A stretch of DNA of 64,000 nt from Rhodococcus opacus (GTDB lineage: Bacteria; Actinomycetota; Actinomycetes; Mycobacteriales; Mycobacteriaceae), in the NCBI RefSeq assembly GCF_012396235.1, contig NZ_JAAXPA010000019.1:62001-126000 (forward strand), written 5' to 3'. Position 1 is the stretch's first letter. Each line of letters opens with the position of its first letter. The position numbers and the translations under genes are program-made. Positions 27,125 through 39,031 of the stretch are shown here, piece after piece. Below the pieces are notes generated by a model. That model searched no databases, had not been told where the DNA came from, and worked only from the letters and a program-made list of their open reading frames with translations.

Positions 27125-28162
27125 ATGTCCAGGCTGATCCGTTGCCTGACGGTCCTGGTCTTCCTGCTGGCTGCGCCGCCGGCCTGCACCATCCCGACCG
27201 AGACGAACTCCGTGGTCGACATCCCGGCGACGTCACCCGCCGTCGCGACCCCCGACCTCCTCCCTGCCGACGAACCGCCGGCGGGTGACGGCGTGACCGT
27301 GAGCCCCGAGCCGTTCCCGTCCGCGCGAGTCCCCGTCACCGCACCCCTCGCCGAACGCATCTCGGCGGCGGTCGCGACGGCGGCCACCGAGCGCGGCGCC
27401 GACGTGTCTATCGCCGTTCTGGACCGCGCCGCCGGCAGCTATCTGGAGGGCGCCGCCGCCGAACCGGTCGAAACGGCGTCGTTGGCCAAGCTGTTCATCG
27501 CCGCCCAGATGTACCACCTCGACGCGCTCGGTGAGCGGACACTGTCCGACTACGACCGTGTCCTCCTGAAGCGGATGCTCGAGGCGTCCGACGACGACGC
27601 GGCCAACACTCTCTGGGACGATCTGGGCGGCTCGGACGTCGTCGTCGACGTCGCCGGGCGGTACGGACTCGCCGCGACCACACCGCCCTGGGACGGGTTG
27701 TGGTGGAACACCGAGACGACCGCCGCCGACCTCGTGACGTTCTATGCCGGGCTTCTCGACGACCGTGACGGCCTGGGCCCGGGTCGCATCGCCGAGTTCG
27801 TCGACTACCTGCGGTCGTCGACACCCGAGGGCATCGACGGTTACGACCAGCGCTTCGGCATCCCCGACGGGTTGCCCGGCGAGAACGTCGTCGGGGTGAA
27901 ACAGGGTTGGATGTGCTGTGTGGGCGATCGGTGGATCCACGTGTCGACGGGCCTGATCGGTGACGACAACCGCTACATCGTGGCCGTCGCGTCCCGCGAG
28001 GACATCCGGTACGAGGACGACGAGGAGTCGTACCCGGACACCGCGACCACAGATGTCACCGAGGATTCCAGCGCCCGGCATGCACGGGACACGATGACCG
28101 GATTCGTGAAGTCCCTGTTCCCCACCGGTGTCGTCGACGACTGGGCACATCCCCAGGGCTAG
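27125..28162 (+). CDS. LppW-like secreted serine-hydrolase-fold lipoprotein
   Basis: A 345-aa exported protein resembling mycobacterial LppW, of the beta-lactamase/PBP-like group. Start ATG 27125 with GGGAGA upstream. The N-terminus has RLIRCLTVLVFLLAAPPAC; the cysteine at residue 21 would be lipidated, although PPAC is a poor lipobox. A Pro/Thr/Ala-rich linker follows (residues 25-75). The catalytic-domain hallmark is ETASLAKLFIAAQMY (S-x-x-K like). The region around VVGVKQGWMCCVGDRW resembles the KTG-like strand. Whether it is an active hydrolase is not clear. In M. tuberculosis lppW lies beside the lepB-trmD group (from memory). Confidence 0.82.
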   Translation: MSRLIRCLTVLVFLLAAPPACTIPTETNSVVDIPATSPAVATPDLLPADEPPAGDGVTVSPEPFPSARVPVTAPLAERISAAVATAATERGADVSIAVLDRAAGSYLEGAAAEPVETASLAKLFIAAQMYHLDALGERTLSDYDRVLLKRMLEASDDDAANTLWDDLGGSDVVVDVAGRYGLAATTPPWDGLWWNTETTAADLVTFYAGLLDDRDGLGPGRIAEFVDYLRSSTPEGIDGYDQRFGIPDGLPGENVVGVKQGWMCCVGDRWIHVSTGLIGDDNRYIVAVASREDIRYEDDEESYPDTATTDVTEDSSARHARDTMTGFVKSLFPTGVVDDWAHPQG

Positions 28163-28187
28163 CGCCCGGGCAGGACCGGAAATCGGT

Positions 28188-28880
28188 TCAGGGCAACAGG
28201 TCCGGACGGCGTTCGGCCGTGCGTTGCAGCGACTGCTCGTGTCGCCACGCAGCCACCTTCGCGTGATCACCCGACAGCAGGACGGGCGGGACGTCGAGTC
28301 CGCGCCACGTCGCCGGCCGCGTGTAGCTGGGTCCTTCGAGGAGGCCGTCGGAAAACGAATCCTCTTGGTGCGACTGCTGATTGCCGAGCACTCCGGGGAT
28401 CAGGCGCACGAACGCCTCGGTCATCACCAGCACGGCCGCCTCGCCCCCGATGAGGACGTAGTCGCCGATGCTCACCTCTTCGACGCGCACCCGGCGGGCG
28501 GCGTCGTCGAACACGCGCTGATCGATGCCTTCGTAACGTCCGCAGGCGAAGACGATGTGCTTCTCCCCCGCCCAGCGCTCGGCGGTGGCCTGCGTGAAAG
28601 GAACACCGGCCGGTGTGGGGACGACCAGCAGCGTGTCCGAGTCGCCGTCGCCCGCGGCGAGGACATCGTCCAGCGCGGGCCCCCACACCGTGGGTTTCAT
28701 CACCATCCCCGGCCCGCCGCCGTACGGAGAATCGTCGACGGCCTTGTGGACGTCGTGCGTCCAGTCCCGCAGATCGTGCACGTCGACGGAGATGAGGCCC
28801 TTGTCGATGGCCTTGCCGAGCAACGCCGCTCGAAGCGGTTCGAGGTACTCGGGGAAGATGGTGACCACGTCGAGACGCAT
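28188..28880 (-). CDS. trmD: tRNA (guanine-N1)-methyltransferase
   Basis: TrmD makes m1G37 next to the anticodon, which prevents +1 frameshifting. The 230-aa protein starts at ATG 28880 ([20 protein letters not shown]). Motifs of the trefoil-knot SPOUT fold are visible: [29 protein letters not shown], and [20 protein letters not shown]. The C-terminal arm has [20 protein letters not shown] and [13 protein letters not shown]. It is the last gene of rpsP-khpA-rimM-trmD, 10 bp after rimM. Confidence 0.97.
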   Translation of the reverse strand: MRLDVVTIFPEYLEPLRAALLGKAIDKGLISVDVHDLRDWTHDVHKAVDDSPYGGGPGMVMKPTVWGPALDDVLAAGDGDSDTLLVVPTPAGVPFTQATAERWAGEKHIVFACGRYEGIDQRVFDDAARRVRVEEVSIGDYVLIGGEAAVLVMTEAFVRLIPGVLGNQQSHQEDSFSDGLLEGPSYTRPATWRGLDVPPVLLSGDHAKVAAWRHEQSLQRTAERRPDLLP

Positions 28881-28890
28881 GGCTACCGAC

Positions 28891-29442
28891 TCACTTCCCG
28901 TCGGCGGATTCACCGAAGTCGGGATCGAGCAACCCTTCCGGCGGATCGATCTCGACGACGCCGTCGGCGACGGACACGGACGTGACGATCGCGGCCACGA
29001 ACGGGACGAGAAGTTCGCCGGACTGTTCGCCGGCCCGGCGGATCGAGAGCAATTCGCCTGCCGCGGAATGCAATACCTCGATGACGGTTCCCACCTCGGT
29101 GCCGTCCGCGAGGCGCACCGACAGTCCCTCGAGTTCGTGATCGTAGAATTCGTCAGGGTCGTCGGACGGCTCGAGTTCGGCGCTGTCGATGACGAACAGC
29201 GTGCCCCGCAGGGCATCCGCCGCGGTGCGGTCCGACACCCCTTCGAGGCGCAGCAGAAGCCGCCCGGAATGGTCCCGGGCGGCTTCCACCGTGTATGTGC
29301 TCACAGTCTGCTCGCGCGGCTTGTGCCCCCGCAGCACGGCACCGACGGCGAATCGATCCTCGGGTTCGTCGGTGCGAACCTCGACCACGACCTCACCCTT
29401 GATGCCGTGCGACTTGGCGACACGGCCGACGACGAGCTCCAC
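28891..29442 (-). CDS. rimM: 16S rRNA processing protein RimM
   Basis: RimM helps mature the 30S head by binding S19. The 183-aa form starts at GTG 29442 ([18 protein letters not shown]), which matches the family N-terminus; an upstream in-frame start would add 34 unrelated residues. An N-terminal beta barrel with [19 protein letters not shown] precedes a PRC-barrel domain with [15 protein letters not shown] and [10 protein letters not shown]. Located between khpA and trmD, as in most Actinobacteria. Confidence 0.95.
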   Translation of the reverse strand: MELVVGRVAKSHGIKGEVVVEVRTDEPEDRFAVGAVLRGHKPREQTVSTYTVEAARDHSGRLLLRLEGVSDRTAADALRGTLFVIDSAELEPSDDPDEFYDHELEGLSVRLADGTEVGTVIEVLHSAAGELLSIRRAGEQSGELLVPFVAAIVTSVSVADGVVEIDPPEGLLDPDFGESADGK

Positions 29443-29455
29443 TGCTGTAAGGCCT

Positions 29456-29698
29456 CTACTGATCGGTGTCGACGACGTCGACACGGATCCCGCGGCCACC
29501 GATACCGGAGACCAGCGTCCGCAGAGCGGTCGCGGTGCGGCCACCGCGACCGATGACCTTGCCGAGATCGTCAGGGTTGACGTGCACCTCGACAGTGCGC
29601 CCCCGACGCCCGGTGATCAGCTCGACACGAACGTCGTCGGGGTTGGCGACGATGCCACGAACGAGGTGCTCCACGGCATCGGCGACGACGGCACTCAC
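29456..29698 (-). CDS. khpA: KH-domain RNA-binding protein KhpA
   Basis: An 80-aa single-KH-domain protein. The GxxG RNA-binding loop is seen in [15 protein letters not shown] (GRGG at residues 50-53), after [10 protein letters not shown]. In other Gram-positives KhpA pairs with KhpB in regulation of division and small-RNA biology; the partner here lies outside the window. GTG start overlaps the rpsP stop by 4 bp, so it is coupled to rpsP. Confidence 0.95.
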   Translation of the reverse strand: MSAVVADAVEHLVRGIVANPDDVRVELITGRRGRTVEVHVNPDDLGKVIGRGGRTATALRTLVSGIGGRGIRVDVVDTDQ

Positions 29699-30156
29699 TT
29701 GTCAGCAGCCTCGGACTCTGCAGCAGCCTCGGCGGGAGCGTCGGCAGCAGCCTCGGCGTCCTCGGCCTTCGCCTTCTTCTTCTTGGGCGTGATGGCCTCG
29801 CCGACGGGCTCGTTCTCGGCCTGCGCGAGCGCAGCCTGGAACAGCTCCAGCTTGGAGGGCTTGGCTTCCTTGACGCGGAGGGTGCCCTCGGCGCCCGGCA
29901 GGCCCTTGAACTTCTGCCAGTCACCGGTGATCTTGAGGATGGCCTCGACGGGCTCGGTGGGCTGGGCGCCGACGCCGAGCCAGTACTGAGCGCGCTCGGA
30001 ATCGACCTCGATCAGCGAGGGCTCTTCCTTGGGGTGGTACTTCCCGATGGTCTCGATCGCACGGCCGTTGCGGCGGGTGCGGGAGTCGGCGACGACGATG
30101 CGGTACTGCGGGTTCCGGATCTTGCCGAGCCGGGTGAGCTTGATCTTGACAGCCAC
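29695..30156 (-). CDS. rpsP: 30S ribosomal protein bS16
   Basis: S16 of the small subunit. The first 100 residues are the conserved protein ([53 protein letters not shown]). Compared with the usual 80-120 aa, this 153-aa form has a longer Lys- then Ala/Glu-rich tail ([20 protein letters not shown]), common in Actinobacteria. GTG start with GAAGGAG upstream. Head of the rpsP-khpA-rimM-trmD operon. Confidence 0.97.
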   Translation of the reverse strand: MAVKIKLTRLGKIRNPQYRIVVADSRTRRNGRAIETIGKYHPKEEPSLIEVDSERAQYWLGVGAQPTEPVEAILKITGDWQKFKGLPGAEGTLRVKEAKPSKLELFQAALAQAENEPVGEAITPKKKKAKAEDAEAAADAPAEAAAESEAADK

Positions 30157-30221
30157 TGCTGTACTTCTCCTTCAGTGCGCACACGAGTGCCCACGTGTCA
30201 CGTGCAATTCGGCGACGCGCA

Positions 30222-30249
30222 GGAATAGCGCGCCCGGTTTTGCCTCCAA
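30222..30249 (-). promoter_or_regulatory. candidate promoter of the rpsP operon
   Basis: On the minus strand, TTGGAG (30244-30249) and TATTCC (30222-30227) are separated by 16 bp, a plausible -35/-10 pair about 65 bp before the rpsP start. The match to the vegetative sigma consensus is moderate only. Confidence 0.35.
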
Positions 30250-30333
30250 CCTGTGACCGCCGCGCGGTGCGTGACCGGATGCGACGAACAGCGGTTCATT
30301 CTGCCAGACGAACACCGTCAGGGGGAAACCAGG

Positions 30334-31419
30334 TCATCGGGTCTTGACGACGGTGCCCCGCAGCACCACGACATCGGGCGCGGCGAGGGCGTCGCTGCTC
30401 GCGCGCGGGTCGTTCCGGAATACCAGCAGATCCGCGGGCGCACCCGCTTCCACTCCCGGATGTCCGAGCCACGCGCGCGCGTCCCAGCATGCGGCGCCGA
30501 GCGCCTCGGACGGGGTCAGTCCGACCGCCTTCAGTTCCTCGACCTCGTCGGCGATGCGTCCGTGGACGATCGATCCGCCGGCGTCGGTGCCGGCGTAGAT
30601 CGGGATCCCCGCGTCGTGCGCGGCACCGATGGTGTCCTTCACCCGCGAGTGCAGGTCACGCATGTGCGCGGCGTAGATCGGGAACCGCGAGGCGGACTCG
30701 GCGATGTCCGGGAACGTCGCGATGTTGATCAACGTCGGGACGAGGGCGGTTCCGTGCGAGACCATCAGCTCGATCGTCTCGTCGGTGAGCCCGGTGCCGT
30801 GCTCGATGCAGTCGATTCCGGCGTTGATCAGGCCCGGAAGCGCATCCTCGGCGAAGACGTGCGCGGTGACACGAGCCCCTTCGCGGTGCGCGGCCGCGAT
30901 CGCCTCGACGAGGATGTCGTCGCTCCACAAGGGCGCCAGGTCGCCCGAGGAGCGGTCGATCCAGTCGCCGACGAGCTTGACCCATCCGTCGCCGGCCCGG
31001 GCCTGGCGCACCACCTCGTCCGGCAGTTGCGACTCGTCCTCCAGATCGACCGGGAGTCCGCGGATGTACCGCTTGGGCGCGGCGATGTGCTGCCCGGCGC
31101 GGATGATCCTCGGCAGGTCGGGGCGGTTGTCGACGAACCGGGTGTCGACCGGCGAACCCGCGTCACGGATCAGCAGGACCCCACAGTCGCGCTCGGTCTC
31201 CGCCTGCGCGATCAACCCTTCGACGCTCTCGCCGCCCCCACCGCCGAACCGGATGCCGACGTGGCAGTGAGCGTCGACGAGACCGGGCACGATCCATCCC
31301 GATTCACAGACGGTCTCGGCGCCGGGAACCGGTTCCGTCGAGATCACACCGCCGTCGACCCAGAACTCGACCGGCTGTTCGTCGGGCAGACCGGTCCCCC
31401 GGAAGTGCAGTGCAGCCAT
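30334..31419 (-). CDS. amidohydrolase family protein (imidazolonepropionase-like)
   Basis: A 361-aa metal-dependent hydrolase. The metal motif HxH is in VPGLVDAHCHVG (H51, H53). Lys in WVKLVGDW, His in ARVTAHVFAEDA and IDCIEHGTGL, and Asp in IYAGTDAGGSI complete the binuclear site. A terminal beta sandwich (FRGTGLPDEQPVEFWVDGG and ADLLVFRNDPRASS) frames the barrel. Substrate unknown; prolidase-like or cyclic amide substrates are usual. It starts 3 bp after ffh and is cotranscribed with it; this pairing is also seen in mycobacteria (from memory). Confidence 0.87.
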   Translation of the reverse strand: MAALHFRGTGLPDEQPVEFWVDGGVISTEPVPGAETVCESGWIVPGLVDAHCHVGIRFGGGGGESVEGLIAQAETERDCGVLLIRDAGSPVDTRFVDNRPDLPRIIRAGQHIAAPKRYIRGLPVDLEDESQLPDEVVRQARAGDGWVKLVGDWIDRSSGDLAPLWSDDILVEAIAAAHREGARVTAHVFAEDALPGLINAGIDCIEHGTGLTDETIELMVSHGTALVPTLINIATFPDIAESASRFPIYAAHMRDLHSRVKDTIGAAHDAGIPIYAGTDAGGSIVHGRIADEVEELKAVGLTPSEALGAACWDARAWLGHPGVEAGAPADLLVFRNDPRASSDALAAPDVVVLRGTVVKTR

Positions 31420-31422
31420 CGG

Positions 31423-33030
31423 CTACTTCTTCGGCAGCTTCAGCTGGGACAGGTCGATGCCCTCGAGTCCGGGCGGCAATTCGTCCAGGCCCTTCGGCAT
31501 GTTCGACAAATCCGGCATCCCCGCGGGAAGACCGCCGGGCGGCATTCCCGGGAACCCACCGGGCAGACCGCCGGGGAATCCCCCGCGCACCTTCGGCGGC
31601 GTCGGTCCCTTGCCCCCCTTCTTGCCCTTCTTGCCCTTCTTGCTGCGCTGCTGCTTCCGTGAACCGGGCATGCCCATCCGCCCGGCCATCGCGGCCATCA
31701 TCTTGCGGGCCTCGAAGAAACGGTCGACGAGCTGGTTGACGTCGGAGACCTTGACGCCCGAACCGTTGGCGATCCGCAGCCTGCGGGAGGCGTTGATGAT
31801 CTTGGGATCGTCGCGCTCGGCGGGGGTCATGCCGCGGATGATGGCCTGCACCCGGTCGAGCTGCTTCTCGTCGACGTTCGCGAGAGCGTCCTTCATCTGT
31901 CCGGCACCCGGGAGCATGCCCAGGAGGTTGCCGATGGGGCCCATCTTGCGGACGGCCATCATCTGCTCGAGGAAGTCCTCCAGTGTGAGCTGGCCCGAGC
32001 CGATCTTCTGTGCGGTGGCCTCGGCCTGCTCGGCGTCGAAGTGCTGCTCGGCCGCCTCGATCAGGCTGAGGACGTCACCCATGCCGAGGATGCGGCTGGC
32101 CATGCGATCGGGGTGGAAGACGTCGAAGTCCTCGAGCTTCTCACCCGTGGACGCGAACAGGATGGGCTGCCCGGTGACCTCGCGGACGCTGAGCGCCGCA
32201 CCACCGCGGGCGTCGCCGTCGAGCTTCGTGAGCACGACACCGGTGAATCCGACACCCTCACGGAACGCCTCGGCCGTGCTGACCGCGTCCTGACCGATCA
32301 TCGCGTCGAGAACGAAGATCGTCTCGTCCGGGTTCACGGCGTCGCGGATACCCGCCGCCTGCGCCATCAGGTCGGCGTCGATACCCAGGCGGCCCGCGGT
32401 GTCGACGATGACCACGTCGAACTGCTTGTTGCGGGCTTCCTCGACACCTGCCCGGGCCACCTCGATCGGGTCGGCCGCGGTGATGCCCAGCTCGTTGTCG
32501 CCGCCGCCGATGGACGTGCCGGGGTGCGGAGCGAACACCGTGGCGCCCGCCCTCTCGCCGACGATCTGCAGCTGGGTGACGGCGCCGGGACGCTGCAGGT
32601 CGCAGGCGACGAGGAGCGGGGTGTGCCCCTGGTCGCGCAGCCACTTCGCGAGCTTGCCTGCGAGCGTCGTCTTACCGGAACCCTGCAGACCGGCGAGCAT
32701 GATGACCGTCGGCGGCGTCTTGGCGAACACCAGACGGCGGGTCTCGCCACCGAGGATCCCGACAAGTTCCTCGTTGACGATCTTGACGACCTGCTGCGCC
32801 GGGTTCAGCGCCGCCGACACCTCGACGCCCTTGGCGCGTTCCTTGATCTTGGCGATGAACGCGCGGACGACGGGCAGCGCGACGTCTGCCTCGAGCAGGG
32901 CCAACCGGATCTCACGGCAGGTGGCATCGATGTCGGCTCCGGAAAGGCGACCCTTGCCACGCAGATCCTTGAGGGTTCCGGTCAACCTGTCGGAAAGGGA
33001 TTCGAACACCGAGTGCGCTCCTGAAGTCAT
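31423..33030 (-). CDS. ffh: signal recognition particle protein Ffh
   Basis: SRP54 binds signal peptides and 4.5S RNA and targets ribosomes to FtsY. The 535-aa protein has an N domain (residues 1-90), a GTPase G domain with AGLQGSGKTTLAGKLAKWL (P-loop 114-121), DTAGRLGIDADLM, TKLDGDARGGAALS, and an M domain with DFLEQMMAVRKMGPIGNLLG and RIANGSGVKVSDVNQLVDRF. After the M domain is a long tail with Lys-Gly repeats (SKKGKKGKKGGKGP) and Gly/Pro/Met segments (PGGLPGGFPGMPPGGLP). GTG/ATG choice at 33030 is unproblematic. Confidence 0.97.
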   Translation of the reverse strand: MTSGAHSVFESLSDRLTGTLKDLRGKGRLSGADIDATCREIRLALLEADVALPVVRAFIAKIKERAKGVEVSAALNPAQQVVKIVNEELVGILGGETRRLVFAKTPPTVIMLAGLQGSGKTTLAGKLAKWLRDQGHTPLLVACDLQRPGAVTQLQIVGERAGATVFAPHPGTSIGGGDNELGITAADPIEVARAGVEEARNKQFDVVIVDTAGRLGIDADLMAQAAGIRDAVNPDETIFVLDAMIGQDAVSTAEAFREGVGFTGVVLTKLDGDARGGAALSVREVTGQPILFASTGEKLEDFDVFHPDRMASRILGMGDVLSLIEAAEQHFDAEQAEATAQKIGSGQLTLEDFLEQMMAVRKMGPIGNLLGMLPGAGQMKDALANVDEKQLDRVQAIIRGMTPAERDDPKIINASRRLRIANGSGVKVSDVNQLVDRFFEARKMMAAMAGRMGMPGSRKQQRSKKGKKGKKGGKGPTPPKVRGGFPGGLPGGFPGMPPGGLPAGMPDLSNMPKGLDELPPGLEGIDLSQLKLPKK

Positions 33031-33085
33031 ACGAGTGTGCGGTGGATATTCTCGGGCACCAGCCTAGCCGCTCACGTCCTGCCGT

Positions 33086-37338
<4,253 letters not shown>

Positions 37339-37407
37339 CTTGAGCCTCCTCCTTCTCTGCCCAGCCGGTAGCGGCTGACGACCTGAGAAGAAGGGTGCTC
37401 AGTTGGT

Positions 37408-37445
37408 GTTTCGGCTATGCCACTGCACTGTTTCGCGCTCGTGAA
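37408..37445 (-). promoter_or_regulatory. GlnR-type nitrogen-control box upstream of amt
   Basis: On the minus strand this reads TTCAC-n6-GAAAC-n6-GTGGC-n6-GAAAC. That fits the actinobacterial GlnR pattern gTnAc-n6-GaAAc-n6-gTnAc-n6-GaAAc with exact spacing; both GAAAC half-sites are perfect and each gTnAc half-site has one mismatch. It ends about 69 bp before the amt start. GlnR would activate amt-glnB-glnD under nitrogen limitation. The rest of the 211-bp gap (37339-37549) holds no gene. Confidence 0.75.
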
Positions 37446-37549
37446 CGCATCGGCCTATTTTGTTGCGTCCAGGTTTCGCCAGGCGATTTGCGGTCGGTTT
37501 CATCGCCCCGGAGCGGTCCGGGACCCCGCGACGACCCCGAATCGCTGCG

Positions 37550-38965
37550 TCAGCCGAGCAACGCGTCGACGAAGGCGCCCGGCTCGAACGGCGCCAGATC
37601 GTCGGCGCCCTCACCGAGCCCGACGAGCTTCACGGGAACCCCCAGTTCGTGCTGAACCTGGAACACGATGCCGCCCTTGGCGGTGCCGTCGAGCTTGGTG
37701 AGGACCACACCGGTGATGTCGACGACCTCGGCGAACACCCGCGCCTGCGCGAGGCCGTTCTGGCCGATGGTCGCGTCGAGGACGAGGAGCACGTCGTCGA
37801 CCGAGGCCTTCTTCTCGATGACCCGCTTCACCTTGCCGAGCTCGTCCATCAGTCCCGTCTTCGTGTGGAGCCGGCCGGCGGTATCGATCAGCACGACGTC
37901 GACGCCGGTATCGATTCCCTTGGACACGGCGTCGAACGCGACGGCCGCCGGATCTGCGGCTTCCTTCCCGCGCACCACCTCGGCGCCCACTCGCTCGGCC
38001 CACGTCTGCAATTGGTCCGCGGCGGCGGCACGGAACGTGTCGGCGGCACCGAGCAGGACGCGCCTGCCGTCGGCCACGAGCACCCGTGCGAGCTTGCCGG
38101 TCGTGGTGGTCTTGCCGGTGCCGTTCACACCGACGACCAGCAGGACCGCCGGGTGGTCGTCGTGCGGCAGGGCACGGATCGAGCGATCGAGTTCCGGCCG
38201 GAGTTCGGCGACCAGGACTTCACGCAGCAGCGCGCGGGCATCGGCCTCGGTGCGGACGCTGCGCGATGCCATCTGCTCACGCAGCGACGTGACGATCTTC
38301 GTGGTGGTCGCCGAGCCGAGGTCGGCGATGAGGAGCGTGTCCTCCACCTCTTCCCAGGAGTCCTCGTCGAGATCACCACCACCGAGCAGTCCGAGCAGGC
38401 TCTTGCCCACCGCGGACTGGGAACGGGACAGCCGCCCCCGCAGGCGGTCGAGCCGTCCTTCGGTGGGGGCGATGACGTCGAGCACCGGCACGGCGGCAGC
38501 CGGTTCGGGTTCGGGTGCGGGCGCGACCTCGGGTTCCGCTTCGACCTCCGGCGCGACGACCGGCTCGTAGGTGACCGGCTCCGCCGGGGCCGTCGGCTTC
38601 TCCGGGGCCTTCTCCGGGGCCTTCTCAGGGGCCTTCTCAGGGGCCTTCTCCGGCGCCGGGGGCGCGACGACCTCGGGTTCGGGCGCGGCCACCTCGGGTT
38701 CGGGCGCCGGTTTCGGCAGAACCGGCTCGGGCGCAGGCGGACGCGGCGGTGCCGTCGCCGTCGACCCCTGGCTGAAGTTGAACCCGCCGTCCGCCCGGTA
38801 ACTGCCCGAACGGTCCTTCTCCGCCGTGGTGACCTGCGGGGTGTCCGGCGCCTTCAGGGAAATCCGGCGACGCCGATACAGCAGGGACCCGACGACGAGA
38901 ACGACGAGAAGTACGGCCAGTGCGGCCGCGATGGCAATCCAAGCTCCGGTAGTCACGCCGCCCAT
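37550..38965 (-). CDS. ftsY: signal recognition particle receptor FtsY
   Basis: FtsY is the SRP receptor. The 471-aa protein has an N-terminal transmembrane helix (AWIAIAAALAVLLVVLVVG, residues 8-26), a long acidic and Pro/Ala-rich linker (about 45-165), and the NG GTPase domain: GVNGTGKTTTTGKLA near residue 270, DTFRAAAADQLQ, DTAGRLHTKTGLMDEL, and TKLDGTAKGGIVFQVQ. Within the linker is a four-unit APEK repeat encoded by 12-bp DNA repeats (about 38596-38653). GTG start 66 bp after smc. Confidence 0.96.
   Translation of the reverse strand: MGGVTTGAWIAIAAALAVLLVVLVVGSLLYRRRRISLKAPDTPQVTTAEKDRSGSYRADGGFNFSQGSTATAPPRPPAPEPVLPKPAPEPEVAAPEPEVVAPPAPEKAPEKAPEKAPEKAPEKPTAPAEPVTYEPVVAPEVEAEPEVAPAPEPEPAAAVPVLDVIAPTEGRLDRLRGRLSRSQSAVGKSLLGLLGGGDLDEDSWEEVEDTLLIADLGSATTTKIVTSLREQMASRSVRTEADARALLREVLVAELRPELDRSIRALPHDDHPAVLLVVGVNGTGKTTTTGKLARVLVADGRRVLLGAADTFRAAAADQLQTWAERVGAEVVRGKEAADPAAVAFDAVSKGIDTGVDVVLIDTAGRLHTKTGLMDELGKVKRVIEKKASVDDVLLVLDATIGQNGLAQARVFAEVVDITGVVLTKLDGTAKGGIVFQVQHELGVPVKLVGLGEGADDLAPFEPGAFVDALLG
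38596..38653 (-). repeat. 12-bp tandem repeat in ftsY
   Basis: About four near-identical copies of a 12-bp unit (GGGGCCTTCTCA/C on the plus strand) encode APEK repeats in the FtsY linker. The length is a multiple of 3, so copy-number change would keep the frame. It is a simple in-frame repeat; variation between strains is likely. Confidence 0.75.
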
Positions 38966-39031
38966 TGTTTCAGGCTCCGGATTTCGTCGCGCACTGCCTT
39001 CCCGCCCGCGCCGTCCCGGAGCGGGTCGAAA

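Noticed and set aside
38596..38653. Possible CRISPR-like or regulatory repeat in ftsY
   Set aside because: Units are 12 bp, contiguous, in frame and encode APEK in a disordered linker; no spacers.
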